Assembly: GCF_000379765.1 (NCBI RefSeq)
Contig: NZ_KB903498.1
Coordinates: forward strand, 190,778-254,777
DNA length: 64,000 bases
DNA from: Flexithrix dorotheae DSM 6795
GTDB taxonomy: Bacteria; Bacteroidota; Bacteroidia; Cytophagales; Flammeovirgaceae
Reading direction: 5' to 3'
The position numbers and the translations under genes were made by a program. Under the pieces are notes generated by a model. It saw only the letters and a program-made list of their open reading frames with translations. It had not been told where the DNA came from and did not search any database. Shown piece after piece: positions 50,159 to 58,752 of the stretch. Position 1 is the first letter of the stretch. Each line of letters begins with the position of its first letter.

Positions 50159-52270
50159 ATGAGAAGCATTAAAGCTAAAATAAGACTATCATTTTTAATC
50201 TTTATTCTAATCGGAAGTATAGGCGGAGGAACCTCTTATTGGTTATCAGATAAAGCCAACCAACTTCAGAAAGACAAAAACAGCATAGAACAACTTCTGC
50301 TCCACTGGTCAAACGCCAGAAAAAATGAGAAGGAATTTCTATTAGAAGACCGGAAATCCTTAGCATTTCTGGATACACAAAATTGTCCTTCCCTTGAAGA
50401 ACATAAACTCCATATTGATCGGTTCTACAGTTTGCTTTCTGCTATCAAAAAAAGACCAGTAGCAGAAGATGCCCAGATAAAAATAAAGCTCAAAAAAGCA
50501 GAGGCGTTAATGCTAAGTTATGATCAAAATTTTGATCAACTTGTGCAGACTTATTTTGATCGGGGTTTTAAGGATCATGGCCTTGAAGGGGAAATGAGGC
50601 AATATGCACATGATCTGCAAAAAGGGAAATCTGAAAAGGAGAAAATCTTTGCACTTACCCTGCGGAAGCATGAAAAAGATTTTATGCTGAGGAATGATAT
50701 AAAGTATAGGGATAAACTTCACCAAACGGCTCAAAACTTTGAAGCATTTATTCTTCAACAGCCTAATTCGGATTCAGTTTATCAACAAAAAATGATTTCC
50801 TATATAAAGGCGTACACCACTCATTTCGATAAGATTGTTGCGCTTGAAAAACAAATTTCAGGAAACGGAGAAAATAGCCTTTTGGCTCAACTTTCCGGCA
50901 TTTCGAACACAATTCAGCCAGTGGCTGATGATTTGCAGCTTTTGATTGAATCCAAAGTGGAAGGTTTTAAAAGTTTTTCAATGCTTTTCCTGCTGGTTTC
51001 TATTTTCTTCTTAATTCTGACCGGGGTACTCATGATGATTTATTATGCCAGAATTATTTCAAACCCTATTATTTATTTACATAACAGCATTAAGGAATTT
51101 ATAAAAGATGCAGATAAATATGAGGACGAAAAACTGGTAGTACGATCAAAGGATGAGATTGGACAATTAACATCAAGTTTCAAACAACTCACCAGGGGAA
51201 TAAAAGATAATTTAAAAGATATATCTTCCAAAAACCAGGCACTGGAGCTCAAGGCTCAGGAAGATGAAAAAAGAAACTGGACTAACCAGGGACTGGCCCA
51301 ATTTGCGGATGTCATGAAAAACAACTTTAGCAACCAGGAGGCGCTTGCTTTGGATACTTTACTTTTATTGATCAGATACACCAACAGTAATCAGGGCGGT
51401 ATCTTCATTAAAAATGATCTGGAAAAAAATGGAGAAGAGACCATGAATTTGGCGGCCTGCTATGCTTACGATCGAAAAAAGTACATTAACAAAACCATTT
51501 ATAAGGGAGAAGGATTATTGGGTGCCGCATGGCTGGAAAAAGATACAGTTTATATGTCGGAAATTCCGGATAACTATATTGCAATTACCTCGGGACTGGG
51601 GGGAGCTAATCCCCGGTTTTTGATAGTAGTTCCGGTTATCAACCAGGAAAAAGTGGAGGGAATTATCGAATTGGCTTCCTTTACCGATTACGAAAATCAT
51701 CATCGGGAATTTATTGAACAGGTGGCTTCAAGACTGGGAACCACTATTGCCACTGTGAAAAATCAGGCACTAACCAATAAACTATTGCAGGAATCCCGTA
51801 TGGCTACTGAGCAACTCCAGGCCAGTGAAGAAGAATTACGGCAAAACATGGAAGAATTACAATCCACTCAGGAGGAAATGTCCCGATCTACAGCAGAATT
51901 ACAGCAAAAAATTTCTGAAGCTCAAATAAGGGACAGGCTATTATCTGAGGCGATGGATAATGTAAGCAATGGTTTATTAATCTTAGATACCAGCTTAAAT
52001 ATATGCTACACCAACAATAAATTGGTAAAACTGTGTGGTTTCACCCGAGGCGATTTAATAGGCAAATCAGTTAATCGGGTTTTGACAGCAAAATGGAAAA
52101 TGATTCCGGAAAATGCTACTCAACAAAAGTTAGAACTAAAGAATAGTGCCGGAAAAGTAATGTCCACATTGGCAGATTTTGTTATTATCCACATTGAACA
52201 CCAAAAATTTATGCTAATAACCCTAAAAAATCTTCAGCCTGTTTCTGAATTACAACCGGAGGAAGCTTAA
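50159..52270 (+). CDS. Membrane sensor protein: four-helix periplasmic domain, HAMP, GAF, coiled coil, PAS; no output domain
   Basis: 703 residues. TM1 is at about 8-28 (LSFLIFILIGSIGGGTSYWL), a helical periplasmic domain at about 30-268 resembles chemoreceptor helical bundles, and TM2 is at about 272-297 (SMLFLLVSIFFLILTGVLMMIYY). Then follow HAMP (about 298-352), GAF (about 390-540: GGIFIKNDL, YKGEGLLGAAWLEKDTVYMSEIP), a heptad coiled coil (about 545-600: LQASEEELRQNMEELQSTQEE) and PAS (about 600-695: MDNVSNGLLILDTSLNICYTNNKLVKLCGFTRGDLIGKS). No kinase, cyclase, methyl-accepting or phosphatase domain follows, so it probably signals by protein contact. Confidence 0.82.
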   Translation: MRSIKAKIRLSFLIFILIGSIGGGTSYWLSDKANQLQKDKNSIEQLLLHWSNARKNEKEFLLEDRKSLAFLDTQNCPSLEEHKLHIDRFYSLLSAIKKRPVAEDAQIKIKLKKAEALMLSYDQNFDQLVQTYFDRGFKDHGLEGEMRQYAHDLQKGKSEKEKIFALTLRKHEKDFMLRNDIKYRDKLHQTAQNFEAFILQQPNSDSVYQQKMISYIKAYTTHFDKIVALEKQISGNGENSLLAQLSGISNTIQPVADDLQLLIESKVEGFKSFSMLFLLVSIFFLILTGVLMMIYYARIISNPIIYLHNSIKEFIKDADKYEDEKLVVRSKDEIGQLTSSFKQLTRGIKDNLKDISSKNQALELKAQEDEKRNWTNQGLAQFADVMKNNFSNQEALALDTLLLLIRYTNSNQGGIFIKNDLEKNGEETMNLAACYAYDRKKYINKTIYKGEGLLGAAWLEKDTVYMSEIPDNYIAITSGLGGANPRFLIVVPVINQEKVEGIIELASFTDYENHHREFIEQVASRLGTTIATVKNQALTNKLLQESRMATEQLQASEEELRQNMEELQSTQEEMSRSTAELQQKISEAQIRDRLLSEAMDNVSNGLLILDTSLNICYTNNKLVKLCGFTRGDLIGKSVNRVLTAKWKMIPENATQQKLELKNSAGKVMSTLADFVIIHIEHQKFMLITLKNLQPVSELQPEEA

Positions 52271-52502
52271 AATTTAAACCTATTTCAGAAGGATTGATCC
52301 ACAAAATTATCTATTCTTAATGTTAATTGAATATTAATTTTATTAACCGCCCTCTGATTTTTAACATAAAAATAATACTATTGTAATAAGAATTATCATT
52401 ATTTAAGGAACTTTTGGTATTTGTATCTCATTACCAGATACCTAAACCTTTCATTAATTCCGATAAGGCTTAGTACAAAGGACTCAAAAAACCCAGGAAA
52501 AT

Positions 52503-53027
52503 ATGAACCAAATTGGTTGGTTTGAAAGACAATTTGAATTCCCAGGAAATCAAAATATATTTCCCTCTCTTTTGGAAAGGCTTGAAGGAACATCCATCAG
52601 ACTGAGAGTAAAAACCCTTAAGATTTCCGATTCTATTCAGGTTATTCGGCCTGAAGGAAAATGGTCGATAATGGAAAATATCAGGCACCTTTTAGAAATG
52701 GAACTTGTTTGGCAGAAATTCATTTCCAGTATTTTAAAGGGTAAAAGAATAATAAATCTTTCCAATACCAAAAGTCCGGCCTCCCCACAATTAAATAATG
52801 AAAATGTTGACCATTTACTCATTCAATTTGCCGACCAAAGGAGGATAACACTGGAAACCATTTCCAAATTAAAAAATGATAAAATTTTTAAAAATGCCTT
52901 CTACACTCCATTACAAAGGCCATTAAGTATTTTGGATTTGGCCTATTATATGGCTGAACACGATGACCATCATCTGGCAAGAATTACAAATATCCACCAA
53001 ACCATATCGCTGCCCACAGAAAGTTAA
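52503..53027 (+). CDS. DinB-like family protein
   Basis: 174 residues, a four-helix bundle of the DinB/YfiT superfamily. An early His lies in WSIMENIRHLLEMELVWQKF and a His-rich motif in MAEHDDHHLARITNI, which are the usual divalent-metal ligands. Members include bacillithiol and mycothiol transferases and many proteins of unknown activity; a thiol transferase role is possible, not shown. It stands alone on the plus strand. Confidence 0.85.
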   Translation: MNQIGWFERQFEFPGNQNIFPSLLERLEGTSIRLRVKTLKISDSIQVIRPEGKWSIMENIRHLLEMELVWQKFISSILKGKRIINLSNTKSPASPQLNNENVDHLLIQFADQRRITLETISKLKNDKIFKNAFYTPLQRPLSILDLAYYMAEHDDHHLARITNIHQTISLPTES

Positions 53028-53219
53028 GGGCTTTCAATACTTAAAAGCTTGTTTATATTGAGGTCGAAATTTAACAAAACGCTTCATTTTTTTAATGAAA
53101 AGGTAACTCAATTGCTATATACATAATAGAAAAAAACTGGTTACTTTATGGAATCCGAATAATAGTAATAGCCTGGCTATTTTCTGCCCTTAAAAACCAT
53201 TTTTTCATTAAGTAAAGTA

Positions 53220-53462
53220 ATGAGTTTACCCGCTCTTCTTTTGAATTACATTGGAGCATTCGTCCGCTGGATTTACAAATGTCTTTGGAGATATTTGGAG
53301 AATAAGAAGGCTTTTACATTCATTGACTTTTTAAATGGCTCTTACATTCCAAATCTTGATATCATAAACAGAGCACAAAATGAATATTTAAATAAATACA
53401 TCGGCTATTTGACCCTGATGTTTATAATCTGGACAATTACCCTTGGTATACTTCTTTTATAA
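53220..53462 (+). CDS. Small membrane protein of unknown function
   Basis: 80 residues. The N-terminal region has an amphipathic or hydrophobic stretch (SLPALLLNYIGAFVRWIYKCLW) and the C-terminus one clear membrane segment (about 58-80, IGYLTLMFIIWTITLGILLL). The middle is polar (NGSYIPNLDIINRAQNEYLN). I recognise no family. ATG 53220 is followed by sensible codon use and no overlap with neighbours; convergent with the sulfatase. Confidence 0.55.
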   Translation: MSLPALLLNYIGAFVRWIYKCLWRYLENKKAFTFIDFLNGSYIPNLDIINRAQNEYLNKYIGYLTLMFIIWTITLGILLL

Positions 53463-53525
53463 TCAAATCAAACTCAGATTTTCATTATGTACTTCCCCTC
53501 CCGGATAAGGGAAAATATTATTAGA

Positions 53526-55022
53526 TTAATGAGTCAGTCTTGATAAATTCAATTGATATTTTCCCAGCTCAGCCGAAAGTAGCCCATCCAATTCTTTTAC
53601 TTTTTCCTGATATTCAGGAAGATCGGCCAGGTTTTTTTCTGCCAGGGGACTTTTTGAATGATCATATAACTCTAAAGCTATTACCTCATTTGGCTTTTCG
53701 TAGTTTTGCCATCTGGTAAACCTGAAATTTTCATAGCGCATACTGTAACCCATTATCGTCTTTTTGCGGTCATAGTCAAGGTTTTCTCCTCTTGGATATT
53801 GGCTTATGGCCACCTGATTGACTTTTGCTTCAGGGTTTTCCAAGATGGGGACAAGGTTCTGCCCTTCCAGATGCGCAGGAGCTGGTAGTCCAGCCATTGC
53901 ACAAAGTGTAGGATAAATATCTACCAGTTCAGCAAGAGAATTGGTTTTTTGCCCTTCCGGATTTCCTGGGTCATAAATAAACAAGGGAACTCTGGTATCC
54001 AATTCGAAATTGGTATGCTTACACCAACCTCCATAATCACCTAATTTCCATCCATGGTCTCCCCACAATACAATGATCGTATTTTTGGACAACCCCTCAC
54101 TTTCCAGGGCATCCAGGAGTTTCCCCAGCTGCGCATCTATAAAACTTGTAGCCGCATAATAACCGTGAATTAAATTTTTGGAGGTTTCGTCACTCAAATA
54201 TCCTTCTACCGGAATATTATGGTATTTCCGCAATTCTCCAAACTGATGTAAGGCCATTTCAGGCATTCCTTCAGGAGATTTCCTTTCCGGGATTATTATT
54301 TCAGCCGGATCGTACAAATCCCAATATTGTTGTGGAGCCACAAAGGGCAGATGGGGCTTAATAAATCCTACGGCCAAAAAGAAGGAAGAATCTTTCAGGT
54401 TTTTCAATCTCTGAACAGCATGGTCGGCAATCGTAGCATCTGTCATGTTTCCCTCGGGCATTGGAGATTTATAATACGGGAGTTTTTTACCATCAATGGC
54501 AGGAAAATCTCTTTCCAGTCCTATAGTATCTCCATGACTTATTTCCTCCGGCCTCCACAATTTCTCAGGGGGATTCGACCAGGACAAACTATCGTCTTTG
54601 TTGCCATGACCAGTGTGGTAGATTTTACCGATGCGTTCTGTAATATACCCGTGTGCTTTAAAATGTTGGGGAAGTGTGGTCACCTCAGGAACTTTCCTCC
54701 TGAAAAAAGTATATAAATCGTAGATGCCCATGACATCGGGTCGGAGGCCGGTTAAAATACTATTTCTGGAAGGGGCACAAACAGCCTGCTGGCAATAAGC
54801 CTGGTTAAACTGAGTAGATATTGCTGAAAGTCTGTCGAAATTAGGAGATTTAATCTGATGGGCACCATAACAATTCAATTCTGGCCTTAAATCATCCACA
54901 GCAATAAATAATACATTTAGCTTTTCATTTTGGGGTGCAGGTTTTTTCCCGGTGCATTGGCTAAAACAAAGTACGGCTAATAACCCGACAAACGGGTAAA
55001 GTACAACATTTTTCATTTTCAA
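53526..55022 (-). CDS. Type I sulfatase (S1 family), iduronate-2-sulfatase-like
   Basis: 498-residue lipoprotein (lipobox VLCFSQC). NVLFIAVDDLRPELNCYGA gives the metal-binding Asp pair, and Cys82 in VCAPSRNSILTG is the C-x-P-S-R motif converted to formylglycine by a maturase. FFLAVGFIKPHLPFVAPQQYWDLYDP and VLWGDHGWKLGDYGGWCKHTNFE are close to iduronate-2-sulfatase-type enzymes. Likely desulfates a uronic-acid-containing polysaccharide. It stands 242 bp from the PhoD gene, and a terminator between them makes it a separate transcription unit. Confidence 0.92.
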   Translation of the reverse strand: MKMKNVVLYPFVGLLAVLCFSQCTGKKPAPQNEKLNVLFIAVDDLRPELNCYGAHQIKSPNFDRLSAISTQFNQAYCQQAVCAPSRNSILTGLRPDVMGIYDLYTFFRRKVPEVTTLPQHFKAHGYITERIGKIYHTGHGNKDDSLSWSNPPEKLWRPEEISHGDTIGLERDFPAIDGKKLPYYKSPMPEGNMTDATIADHAVQRLKNLKDSSFFLAVGFIKPHLPFVAPQQYWDLYDPAEIIIPERKSPEGMPEMALHQFGELRKYHNIPVEGYLSDETSKNLIHGYYAATSFIDAQLGKLLDALESEGLSKNTIIVLWGDHGWKLGDYGGWCKHTNFELDTRVPLFIYDPGNPEGQKTNSLAELVDIYPTLCAMAGLPAPAHLEGQNLVPILENPEAKVNQVAISQYPRGENLDYDRKKTIMGYSMRYENFRFTRWQNYEKPNEVIALELYDHSKSPLAEKNLADLPEYQEKVKELDGLLSAELGKYQLNLSRLTH

Positions 55023-55219
55023 TTAGTAGGAGGCTGGCAATAAAAGGGTAATATAAGATGCCTTCCGATCATTTCATAATTTCCACCAATGATTGATTTT
55101 TCCAGCAAGGGTTCAACACTATGAACTTCAAAGAAAATTACCATGTTATTTGATGAATCTTTGCCCTGATTTCTTTAATCACAAATTGGTCGCACACAAT
55201 CCCCACTCCACAGAAAAAA

Positions 55220-55247
55220 ATATAGTTCCCTTTTACAGGAACTATAT
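55220..55247 (-). terminator. Intrinsic terminator after the PhoD-like gene
   Basis: ATATAGTTCC (55220-55229) / GGAACTATAT (55238-55247), a 10-bp perfect stem with an 8-nt loop. On the minus strand it lies 17 bp past the stop at 55265 and is followed by TTTTTTCTG. Confidence 0.85.
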
Positions 55248-55264
55248 AGAAGTTGTAATTCTTT

Positions 55265-56899
55265 TTACAAACGAATAGTCATAGGCCAGCCGGTAAATTG
55301 TTTGGCCTCCGGTTGGGTTACATCTGCACTTCTTGGCCAGCATTCAAAAGTCACTTCATCTGTTTCCTTTTTAAATCTGATTAGTCCATAACCTGCTCCA
55401 TTGGATTCATTGTCCGGGTTTGCATAGGCATGCATGGTAATTTTGTTGTTGAAACCATCATAGTAATTTCCTGTCCATGGTAAGGGATTATTTTCATCAT
55501 GATTGACTCCGTTTTCCTTTTCCAGTGGCCACCACCATCTGCCATAATAATTATTCACAATTGCAGGTACCACGAATGCCCATGGGCCATCCTCATGCTC
55601 CTCAATCCCATGCTGAATGACGGTAGCCAAATGCTGATCACCCGCAATATGCACCGCATTTGCTTTTTTGATCGCTTCCAAAGCTTTATTCCTTCCCGTT
55701 TGAGGCCAGCCATTCGAATCCATATCGGCATGAAGACGGTTATCCTTTTTACCATGTAAATGAGCTCCTCCACAAAATCCTGTTTGGGAAAGTACGGCTT
55801 TAAAAGCCAATTCAGGATTTGGAGCACCCCACTGGTCCAGAAATTCCAGCTGTCTGTCTCCCAATAATTTCAATCCTTCCACATCCACACTTTTGGGATC
55901 GTAGTCCGGGTTTCGGATATGGTCGGGTCTTGGTCCTTGTTGAGGAATTTTCCCTTCCGGACCTGATTTAAATTTCCTGTCTTCTATGATGGCAAAATCT
56001 ACTCCTCCAATAATCAAATTAGTGTAATAAACTCCAATTCCCTGTTCCACAGGTGTGGGATCGAATGGATCTGGTAGATGGGCAGTCTGGCAACGCTCTA
56101 CCATTTTTACATATTCATGATGGTAAAAGTATCCACCATCAGAGCCTGCTGGTGTTTTGGCTATTTTGCCATTTTCACCCCACAGATTACCCTGGCCAAT
56201 GTCGTGGTCATCCGGAATAGTGACACAGGGTCGTTTCCTGAACAAATCCCTGAATTGCAGGCCAAATTTCAACCAGGCTGCCGTATGCTCTTTATGATCA
56301 TAGGATTGATCTCCGGCAAAAAACACCAGATCAGGATCCTGGTGATTAATATTCCTGATATAATTTTCCCGCATGCCCCTGTCTTTATTAGAATTACAGG
56401 ACATGGCCGCCACCACAATTTCTGATTTATCCTTTGGATCTTTCCTGATTTTACCCTCAAAGGAGGCACTTTCTCCATGCAACAGGCGATAAGCAACATC
56501 TTTGGAATCATCCCAGTTTTCTACCCGGAATAAAGCAGACCACCCCAGGTCATTCACGTTTTGTCTTTGAATTTCTTTCCAGCTCCCATTTTCATTGATT
56601 TCAAGAATTACTTCCCTGGATTCATTGGGGTAAAGTGGAAAAAGCTGAGCAGATAGTTTAAGCGTCTGATTGGCTACAGTATAAATTCCAAAAGCGATAA
56701 CATCTTTGCGATCTACTTTCAAATTGACAATATTATTTTCGGCTCTGTTCCACCAGTCGTTGATACAAAGCGTATCCACATCCGAAAATGGAGCAATAAC
56801 CGGAGGAGTATCAGCTACTTTTTCATCCTCAGCCGGTTTATTACAACTGTAAAAAATAAATCCAAATAGCAGGAGAAGGTATGTCAAGGAAAATTTCAT
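55265..56899 (-). CDS. PhoD-like alkaline phosphatase/metallophosphoesterase lipoprotein
   Basis: 544 residues, lipobox GFIFYSC. The metallophosphoesterase core is clear: IVVAAMSCNSNK, DPDLVFFAGDQSYDHK, CVTIPDDHDIGQGNLWGENG, YYTNLIIGGVDFAIIEDRKFKSGP, VLSQTGFCGG and AVHIAGDQHLATVIQHG. Asp and His of GDQSYD, DDHD and GDQH are the expected metal ligands. PhoD-type enzymes hydrolyse phosphomono- and diesters; this variant belongs to a secreted group with an N-terminal beta domain (about 30-150). The PL6 gene is 67 bp upstream, so the two form an operon that ends at a terminator. Confidence 0.87.
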   Translation of the reverse strand: MKFSLTYLLLLFGFIFYSCNKPAEDEKVADTPPVIAPFSDVDTLCINDWWNRAENNIVNLKVDRKDVIAFGIYTVANQTLKLSAQLFPLYPNESREVILEINENGSWKEIQRQNVNDLGWSALFRVENWDDSKDVAYRLLHGESASFEGKIRKDPKDKSEIVVAAMSCNSNKDRGMRENYIRNINHQDPDLVFFAGDQSYDHKEHTAAWLKFGLQFRDLFRKRPCVTIPDDHDIGQGNLWGENGKIAKTPAGSDGGYFYHHEYVKMVERCQTAHLPDPFDPTPVEQGIGVYYTNLIIGGVDFAIIEDRKFKSGPEGKIPQQGPRPDHIRNPDYDPKSVDVEGLKLLGDRQLEFLDQWGAPNPELAFKAVLSQTGFCGGAHLHGKKDNRLHADMDSNGWPQTGRNKALEAIKKANAVHIAGDQHLATVIQHGIEEHEDGPWAFVVPAIVNNYYGRWWWPLEKENGVNHDENNPLPWTGNYYDGFNNKITMHAYANPDNESNGAGYGLIRFKKETDEVTFECWPRSADVTQPEAKQFTGWPMTIRL

Positions 56900-56966
56900 G
56901 TTTTATAAAGTTTGTGTTATATAAATTCAGGTTAATCCGATTCAAGTATTTTTAAAATTAATAAAA

Positions 56967-58379
56967 TCAATATGCAGTGCCTGTTTCCTTTTCCGAAACA
57001 GGTTTAAACCCAAGGGAATCTACAGGAAATTGAATAGCACCTACAGTTTTATTCATCCCTCTTTGCTGACCAAGTAAATCGATTGTATAAAATTCTTTTT
57101 CAGGAATTTCTAATTGAAAGGAAGGCGTTTTTTGGGTAGGCAATCCTATGTGATTATTCTGAAATTCCAACACGGGATCTGCCTCAAAAAAACCTTTAGC
57201 CAAAGGTTGGGGTTTACCGAATACCAAATTATTACTCCATATGAAATTCTCTGGTTCATCATCTTGAACCAGTTTTACAAAAGGAGAATCTTCACCATCC
57301 TGTTTCGAGTAAAAAAGGTTGCCTAAAATAAAACAATCTTTTGGTACTGTTCCATTAGGATGCTTTGAATGATTGAGGCCAATAGTCAGTGTTTTCCTAC
57401 AATCAATAAAAGTATTGAAGGAAACTTCTCCATTTTCCACCCGAACGTATAAATAATCTGGAGTACCATCCATCATGGAAACACCAAATTGTCCAAGTTT
57501 GTGGAAATAATTATGGGCTACAACTTGTCCGCTACCCTGGAATCTTACGCCCCCACTCCCATTTTCTCCTTCACCAAAAAAGTAATTTTCAGTAACCTGG
57601 TTATTATCCCCATGCCGCAATACCAAAGCTCCTTTAGATTCCCTGAAAGTATTATTTCTGATAATATTTCCATTCGATTTCACCGAAATAATTTCTGATT
57701 CCCCATTGCACCTAATAAACAGGTTTTTTTCAATAATACTATTACAATCCCCGGCAGGCGGATCGAATGGATTTCCTTTGGTGATCAATTGTAGGGTTTC
57801 ATAACCATTGCTTTCCATACCCTTAGGGATATCTTTAAACAGGTTATGGTGAATATGATGCTGTTCATTTTGATTCAGTACAATTACCTGAACCATCTGG
57901 CACCCTTTTTTTGTGGTGGTATTTCCTGTTTTATTTTCGAATGTATTATGGTCAATTTCAATTTTTTTGCTTCCTGGTAGAACCCTCACCCATTTATTAG
58001 CTTTAGAATCCGAAAAATGACATTGGGTCAGTCGGCAGTCTTCTCCTTCTATTTCCACACTCCCTCTCCCTTCAAACTGAATTCCTTCAAGAGAAAAATA
58101 ATCAGATTTCAGTTTGAGCCCGCTTTTAAAGGTGACCTTTCCTGGATTTTTAGCTAGTATTCGAATCAGTTTTCCTTCTGTACCTTTGGCGGATAATTCC
58201 AGATTATCCCCTTCAAATACGCCATCAGCCAGGAAAATATCAGTTCCTGGAGAAGCGATTTCCACAACCTTTTTTAATTCCTCCAGATTGGTGACCAATA
58301 TTTCTTCCTCAGCAGGCTGACAAGCCAGAAGCAGATAAAAAATCAGTAATTCAAAAATTACTGTTAGTGTAACTTTCAT
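56967..58379 (-). CDS. Polysaccharide lyase family 6 (chondroitinase B/alginate lyase type)
   Basis: 470-residue lipoprotein (lipobox YLLLAC). It begins with VTNLEELKKVVEIASPGTDIFLADGVF and then a right-handed beta-helix (about 40-420). Lys234 in ISVKSNGN and Arg255 in LVLRHGDN are 21 residues apart, the same spacing as the catalytic Lys250 and Arg271 of chondroitinase B. GSGGVRFQGSGQVVAHNYF is also typical. Substrates in this family are alginate and dermatan sulfate. The nearby iduronate-type sulfatase favours a sulfated uronic-acid polymer, but alginate cannot be excluded. It is the first gene of an operon with the PhoD-like gene. Confidence 0.92.
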   Translation of the reverse strand: MKVTLTVIFELLIFYLLLACQPAEEEILVTNLEELKKVVEIASPGTDIFLADGVFEGDNLELSAKGTEGKLIRILAKNPGKVTFKSGLKLKSDYFSLEGIQFEGRGSVEIEGEDCRLTQCHFSDSKANKWVRVLPGSKKIEIDHNTFENKTGNTTTKKGCQMVQVIVLNQNEQHHIHHNLFKDIPKGMESNGYETLQLITKGNPFDPPAGDCNSIIEKNLFIRCNGESEIISVKSNGNIIRNNTFRESKGALVLRHGDNNQVTENYFFGEGENGSGGVRFQGSGQVVAHNYFHKLGQFGVSMMDGTPDYLYVRVENGEVSFNTFIDCRKTLTIGLNHSKHPNGTVPKDCFILGNLFYSKQDGEDSPFVKLVQDDEPENFIWSNNLVFGKPQPLAKGFFEADPVLEFQNNHIGLPTQKTPSFQLEIPEKEFYTIDLLGQQRGMNKTVGAIQFPVDSLGFKPVSEKETGTAY

Positions 58380-58752
58380 GTTTTTGAAGTTTCTTAGAAT
58401 GTGGAAATCAATTTAAGAAAGATTTTTCGGGAGCATTTCCCTCTATTCAGCCAGAGCAACTGATTTATTGTAAGAATGGTGATCATCAGATTTTTCAATT
58501 TTTATTTAGCAGACCCTAAAGGTTGTGAATTTTTTTTGTTTTAAAAAATTTCAGAAAGGAAGTAAAATTTAGAGGCAACAAAAAAGGCTTTATCCCCACT
58601 ATGTTTGTCAATCGGGGACTTTTGATTAAAGTAAAATTTTTTAAAGGAAGGGCTCCAGCAGAATTGTAAAGAAACCTGCTGATTTTGTTTCCGAATGAAA
58701 GTTATTCCAGTATGATATTAACCTGCAAAAAGGTGTTAAAGAATTACAAAGA
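58380..58752. other. Intergenic region upstream of the PL6 gene
   Basis: 373 bp without an open frame. It should hold the PL6 promoter and the 3' end of the kinase transcript. Weak hairpins were seen: CAGCAG / CTGCTG (58656-58661, 58676-58681) and TCCCC / GGGGA near 58594-58620. No TAnnTTTG promoter match stood out on the minus strand. Confidence 0.35.
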
